In this document: piece by piece, positions 5,295-8,822 of the stretch
Layout of the letters: each line of letters starts with the position of its first letter
Numbering within the stretch: position 1 is the stretch's first letter
Assembly: GCA_946408865.1 (NCBI GenBank)
Contig: CAMJTZ010000073.1
Coordinates: forward strand, 1-8,822
Origin: an uncultured Clostridia bacterium
GTDB lineage: Bacteria > Bacillota_A > Clostridia > Christensenellales > Aristaeellaceae
DNA length: 8,822 nt
Direction: 5' to 3'
Position numbers and translations under genes: made by a program
The notes under the pieces: generated by a model
What the model was told of the DNA's origin: nothing
What the model saw: the letters and a program-made list of their open reading frames with translations, nothing else
The model's database searches: none

Positions 5295-8200
5295 TCAGCT
5301 GAAAAGCGCCCGGATTTCCTGCTCGCTGAGCGCGCTGACAGCCGATTCGCCGGGGGTAATCAGCCGTTCAAACAGCGCCTTCTTCCGCCCGCCGAGCTCG
5401 ACCACCTGTTCCTCGATGCTCTCGCCTGTCACCAGCCGGATCACCTGTACTTTCTTCTGCTGACCGATCCGGTGCGCCCGGTCGGTTGCCTGATCCTCCG
5501 TCGCCGGGTTCCACCACGGGTCGTAATGTATAACCAGGTCCGCGCCGGTCAGGTTCAGGCCGTATCCGCCGGCCCGCAGGCTGATCAGGAAAACCTGTCC
5601 CTCACCGCCGTTGAAGCGTTCCGCCAGCTGCAGCCGCTCATCCGCCGGCGTATCGCCGTCCAGGTACAGCGTGGAGAATCCGTTCTCCTCCAGGCGCGTG
5701 CGCAGCATTTTCAGCATCCGGGTGAACTGGCTGAACAGCAGAATCCGCCGCCCGCTGCCGATCATTTCCGGCAGAATTTCCAGCAGCAGGTCCTCCTTGC
5801 CGCTTCCGCCGCGGTATTCGTTCATCACCAGGGACGGATGGCAGCAGATTTCCCGCAGTTCCGTGATCGCGCTCAGCACTTCCATCCGGCTGCGGTCCAC
5901 GCCCTTTTCCTCCAGCAGTTCGCTGATCTTCGGGCGCAGCCGTTCCAGCGCCGCCCGGTAAATGCGCTCCTGTTCCGGCGTCATCTGCGCCTTCATGGTA
6001 ATTTCCATCTTGTCCGGCAGTTCCTCGAGCACTTCCTGCTTCAGCCGCCGCGTCAGGAAGGGACGGATCCGCCGCAGCAGGTCTGCCGCGTTCTCCCCGT
6101 CCTGGTATCTCCGCAGGAACGTATTGTATCCCGGCAGGTAGCCGGGCAGCACGAAGTCGAAGATGCTCCACAGCTCGCCGACGCCGTTTTCCATCGGTGT
6201 GCCGGTCAGCGCGAAGCGGGTGTCGCCCTGCAGCTGTTTGGCTGCCTGGGCCGCCACGCTGCCCGCGTTTTTGATATTCTGCGCCTCGTCGAGAATCAGG
6301 AAACGGAACCGGATTTCCTTCAGCAGTTCCGCGTCCCGGCGGATCAGCGGATAGCTGGTGATCGCGACGTCGACGTCTCCGTGCTCCTTGATATGCCGGA
6401 TCATGGTCGTCCGCTGCGCCGCCGTTCCGTTCAGGATCACCGCGCTCAGTTCCGGCGCGAACCGCCGGATTTCGCTCAGCCAGTTGTAGGTCAGCGAGGT
6501 CGGCGCCACAACCAGGCTCGTCCGCCCGGCCTCCCGCGCCGTCTGCAGCAGTGCGATAACCTGTACCGTCTTTCCCAGGCCCATATCGTCCGCCAGGATG
6601 CCGCCCATGCGCATCCGGTCCAGTGTATACATCCAGTCGTATCCGCGCTTCTGGTATCCGCGCAGACTCAGGCCCGGCGCCAGCGGCGGCACCGTTACAT
6701 TCTGGCTGCCGTCCGTCAGGCTTTCGGATACTTTTCGTACGCTTTCATCCACCCGAATGGGAATCCCGCTGTTTTCCAGCATGCTGTTCAGATACCACGC
6801 ACGGTATGCCCGCAGCTCCAGCACGTCCCGCCCGGTTTCGCTGCCGTCCCGCTGTGCCGCTTCGACGATGCCGGCCGCCAGCTCCTGCCATTCCGCCAGC
6901 GCAGTCAGGTCCAGGAAGTCGCCGTTCTTCAGCCGGAAATACCGCCGCCTGCGGCTCAGCGCTTCCATCAGTTCAAGAATCTCGTCGAGCGGTTCCCCGT
7001 CCTTTTCCAGCATCAGTTCCAGCTTGTCGCCGTTCATGCGCATGCTGCCGCTCAGCGTCGACCTTCGCGGCAGAATCCGCTTGAAATCGCGGCTCAGGAA
7101 CACTTCGCAGTGCTCCTGCAGTTTTTTCACGCCTTCGCTGACGAAGTCGAACACCGGGTCGCTCCCGCTCAGGCGGATATGTTCCTTCTGTACCCGGAAT
7201 CCGGCGTTCGCCAGGATATCCAGCACGGTATGCTCCGCTTCCGCTTCCCGCAGAAGCAGTTTTTCGTCCTTCCCAAGGGCAATCTTCTTTTCTTCCGGAG
7301 CAAAGGGATTCAGCTCAATCTCTCCGTAGCGGAACACCACGGATCCGGTAACGCTCCTGCCGTCCCGGTCCAGATATACCTGCGTCTTCAGCGGCAGGCG
7401 GACCAGGCGGCTGCGCAGGTCGTTGCCGATCTCCACCGCGCCGCGGATCTTCAGGTACGGAAGCACTTCGCTGATCACCCGGTCCGTCTCCTCCAGCGGA
7501 TAGTGGAACAGGCATCGTCCCTCATACTGGTTTTCCCAGATCATCCGGATCAGTTCGCGCTGCTTCTTTTCCGTTTCAATCAGCCTGCCGCCGGTCATGG
7601 CCCAGGCGCAGTCTCTCGTCAGCGGCGTGAAATCCGCAGGCATCCTTGCCCCGGCGTTAATCCCCCGCGGTCCCAGATTCAGGCTGAACTGCAGCGGCAG
7701 CTGCGTCCTGCGCACCTGGCGGCAGCGGATAATCTTTCCCTGCGAATCCATGATCCGCAGCGGCGTCTCCCCGATATTTTCCAGCAGTTCCGTCACAAAC
7801 GGGTCCGGCAGAACGATCATGCGCCCGCCGGGGGCCAGCGTCTCGTTGCTCCGGATGGACAGCACCTTCCGCACCAGCGCCAGCACGCGCTCGTCATCCT
7901 CGGAAAAATGCATCCAGCCCGGTTCGTAGATGAAATCCCTGCCGAAGGTCATGGACTGTCCGTCGTCCATTGCCAGCAGGAACGCCTGCGGATCCCGTAC
8001 GACGTACATCTTGTCCGTCCCGATGCGCAGGCCGGCCTGCACCTGTGTGCGATGCCGCTTTTCCTGCGGCAGGGACAGCGTTACTTCAATCCGGACATTC
8101 GCTTCCGCCGGCATTTCGCGCAGGATCAGCGCGGTCAGCGCTTCCCCGTGCTTCGGCGCCGATTTCTGCAGCATGCTTTCGGGAACTTTCGCGCGTTCCG

Positions 8201-8444
8201 CTTCCAGCCAGGCAGCGACAATATGCCGGCAGCATCCTGCCGTTTCATAGGTTTTGCAGTCGCACCGCGCGGTAAGGTCCTGTTCGATCAGAACGGTATA
8301 CGGCGGCTGTCCCGCCACGGTATACTTCACCCGTCCCGGTCCCTGCTCCGCCGCCTTTACCCGCCCGGCCTCTTCCAGTTCCCGCCCGGCTGCGTATTCC
8401 TCTTCCCCGGCTGCTTCTTCCATCCGCAAAGGGTTCAGTTTCAT
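5295..8444 (-). CDS. SNF2-family DEAD-like helicase with N-terminal SWIM zinc finger
   Basis: The 1049-residue protein is a two-lobed SNF2 ATPase, expected to translocate on double-stranded DNA and remodel protein-DNA complexes. The N-terminus carries a SWIM motif, CxC...CxH, at C61, C63, C72 and H74. Residues about 100-590 match the usual position of the bacterial SNF2-associated region, though I can name no motif there. The motor covers about 593-1030: motif I DDMGLGKT (619-626), Ia VVAPTSLTYNW (645-655), II DEAQ (719-722), III LTGTP (746-750), IV LLFSQF (902-907), V ISLRAGGYGLNLT (954-966) and VI QATDRAHRIGQ (985-995). All are intact and the length is normal for Bacillota members. ATG at 8444 is supported by AGGAG (8451-8455), six bases upstream. 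It stands alone between rplA and the CotH operon. No methylase, nuclease or phospholipase-D gene is beside it, so nothing supports a defence role. Its cellular function is unknown. Confidence 0.95.
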   Translation of the reverse strand: MKLNPLRMEEAAGEEEYAAGRELEEAGRVKAAEQGPGRVKYTVAGQPPYTVLIEQDLTARCDCKTYETAGCCRHIVAAWLEAERAKVPESMLQKSAPKHGEALTALILREMPAEANVRIEVTLSLPQEKRHRTQVQAGLRIGTDKMYVVRDPQAFLLAMDDGQSMTFGRDFIYEPGWMHFSEDDERVLALVRKVLSIRSNETLAPGGRMIVLPDPFVTELLENIGETPLRIMDSQGKIIRCRQVRRTQLPLQFSLNLGPRGINAGARMPADFTPLTRDCAWAMTGGRLIETEKKQRELIRMIWENQYEGRCLFHYPLEETDRVISEVLPYLKIRGAVEIGNDLRSRLVRLPLKTQVYLDRDGRSVTGSVVFRYGEIELNPFAPEEKKIALGKDEKLLLREAEAEHTVLDILANAGFRVQKEHIRLSGSDPVFDFVSEGVKKLQEHCEVFLSRDFKRILPRRSTLSGSMRMNGDKLELMLEKDGEPLDEILELMEALSRRRRYFRLKNGDFLDLTALAEWQELAAGIVEAAQRDGSETGRDVLELRAYRAWYLNSMLENSGIPIRVDESVRKVSESLTDGSQNVTVPPLAPGLSLRGYQKRGYDWMYTLDRMRMGGILADDMGLGKTVQVIALLQTAREAGRTSLVVAPTSLTYNWLSEIRRFAPELSAVILNGTAAQRTTMIRHIKEHGDVDVAITSYPLIRRDAELLKEIRFRFLILDEAQNIKNAGSVAAQAAKQLQGDTRFALTGTPMENGVGELWSIFDFVLPGYLPGYNTFLRRYQDGENAADLLRRIRPFLTRRLKQEVLEELPDKMEITMKAQMTPEQERIYRAALERLRPKISELLEEKGVDRSRMEVLSAITELREICCHPSLVMNEYRGGSGKEDLLLEILPEMIGSGRRILLFSQFTRMLKMLRTRLEENGFSTLYLDGDTPADERLQLAERFNGGEGQVFLISLRAGGYGLNLTGADLVIHYDPWWNPATEDQATDRAHRIGQQKKVQVIRLVTGESIEEQVVELGGRKKALFERLITPGESAVSALSEQEIRALFS

Positions 8445-8485
8445 GCTTCTCTCCTGTTCATCCGTCCTGCATACAGCGCCAACCT

Positions 8486-8491
8486 ATTATA
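8486..8491 (-). promoter_or_regulatory. Candidate -10 box of the SNF2 gene
   Basis: The minus strand reads TATAAT, about 40 bases before the SNF2 start codon. The region 17 bases upstream is A/G-rich and holds no good -35 match, so the promoter is weak, activator dependent, or not real. A promoter is nevertheless expected here, because a terminator separates the gene from rplA. Apart from this box, the ribosome binding site and the terminator, I see nothing in the 195 bases between SNF2 and rplA. Confidence 0.4.
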
Positions 8492-8594
8492 ATTCGCTCC
8501 CGTTCCTTCTTTTTCCTTGTTGAAAAGTGCTTTCCGCTGCCATTCTTTCGATCTTTTTCTCTGTTTTGAAGCCCTGTGTCCTGGTCCCGGCATG

Positions 8595-8626
8595 AAAAAA
8601 GGCCGGATCTTTTCAGATCCGGCCTT
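8595..8626 (-). terminator. Intrinsic terminator after rplA
   Basis: Inverted arms GGCCGGATCT (8601-8610) and AGATCCGGCC (8615-8624) form a perfect ten-pair stem with a four-base loop; two further A-T pairs extend it. On the minus strand the stem is followed by six T residues (8600-8595), the classical arrangement, 13 bases beyond the rplA stop codon. On the plus strand it is followed by TTCTGTTTT, so weak bidirectional action is possible, although no plus-strand gene is present. Confidence 0.92.
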
Positions 8627-8639
8627 CTGTTTTAACACA

Positions 8640-8822
8640 TCAGAACTTCAGCGGGTTCACGCGCACGGAGGGGCCCATGGTGCTGGAGAGATATACACTC
8701 CTCATGTAGGTGCCCTTGGCTGCGGCGGGCTTCGCCTTGTTGATGGCTTCCATCAGAACGTTCAGGTTCTCCTGCAGCTTTTCCTTGCCGAAGGAAACCT
8801 TGCCGATCGGGCAGTGGATGAT
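8640..8822 (-). CDS. rplA: Ribosomal protein L1, C-terminal 60 residues (gene runs off the right edge)
   Basis: The frame enters from the right edge and ends at TGA (8640-8642). The visible residues begin [20 protein letters not shown] and include [20 protein letters not shown] and [10 protein letters not shown]. These match the conserved C-terminal end of bacterial L1, where a 'G-[KR]-V-x-F' strand, a helix with 'KAKP', a 'KG-x-Y' turn and a 'STTMG-x-x-[VG]-x-V' strand close the rRNA-binding domain I. L1 forms the mobile L1 stalk of the large subunit, contacts the E-site tRNA, and in many bacteria represses its own operon. About three quarters of the usual 230 or so residues are outside the window. 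A terminator follows the stop directly; rplJ does not follow, as it does in many genomes. Confidence 0.95.
   Translation of the reverse strand: MIHCPIGKVSFGKEKLQENLNVLMEAINKAKPAAAKGTYMRSVYLSSTMGPSVRVNPLKF

Noticed and set aside
5295..8444. SNF2 helicase as part of a phage-defence island such as DISARM or a similar system
   Set aside because: The neighbours are rplA and a surface/polyphosphate operon; no methylase, nuclease or other defence gene is visible.
4800..8492. A 1230-codon open frame on the plus strand, antisense to the SNF2 gene and the start of the CotH-domain gene
   Set aside because: Its product is rich in Gln, Arg, Pro and His with no domain pattern, and it lies opposite genes with intact conserved motifs. 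In GC-rich coding DNA the opposite strand often lacks stop codons; this is a shadow frame.

Overview
The window reads as a stretch of chromosome from a GC-rich member of the Bacillota, most likely the Clostridia. This rests on strong GGAGG ribosome binding sites, sigma-A-like promoters, an SNF2 helicase architecture typical of Gram-positive bacteria, and a CotH / DUF4956 / VTC gene set that I recall mainly from Clostridia. Nothing in the window fixes genus or species. All five genes lie on the minus strand, so transcription runs from the right edge to the left edge.

From right to left: (1) the last 60 codons of ribosomal protein L1 (rplA), closed by a strong intrinsic terminator at 8595-8626. 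(2) A stand-alone 1049-residue SNF2-family helicase with an N-terminal SWIM zinc-binding motif (5295-8444), probably transcribed alone. (3) A 135-base gap at 5160-5294 with a convincing promoter (TTGCAG, 17-base spacer, TATACT) and, in the resulting leader, an imperfect inverted repeat of a widely dispersed intergenic type. (4) A probable four-gene operon: a 1072-residue membrane-anchored protein with three lamin-tail domains, a chitobiase-like domain and a CotH kinase domain (1941-5159); a DUF4956 membrane protein (1167-1877); a VTC-type polyphosphate polymerase (385-1098); and the start of a gene that is probably an AAA-type ATPase (1-366, running off the left edge). Gaps inside the operon are 63, 68 and 18 bases and hold no terminator that I can see.

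The operon is the most interesting part. A cytosolic enzyme expected to make polyphosphate from ATP sits beside a small multi-pass membrane protein and a large, probably outward-facing protein with a kinase-fold domain. A working idea, inference only, is an envelope module in which polyphosphate made inside is handled at the membrane and connected to phosphorylation or assembly of surface material. The component families are known. Their joint function is, as far as I know, not established.

No tRNA, rRNA, CRISPR array, insertion sequence, prophage or attachment site was seen. No stretch above about 200 bases lacks a gene. The long plus-strand open frames, including one of 1230 codons, are shadows of the minus-strand genes.
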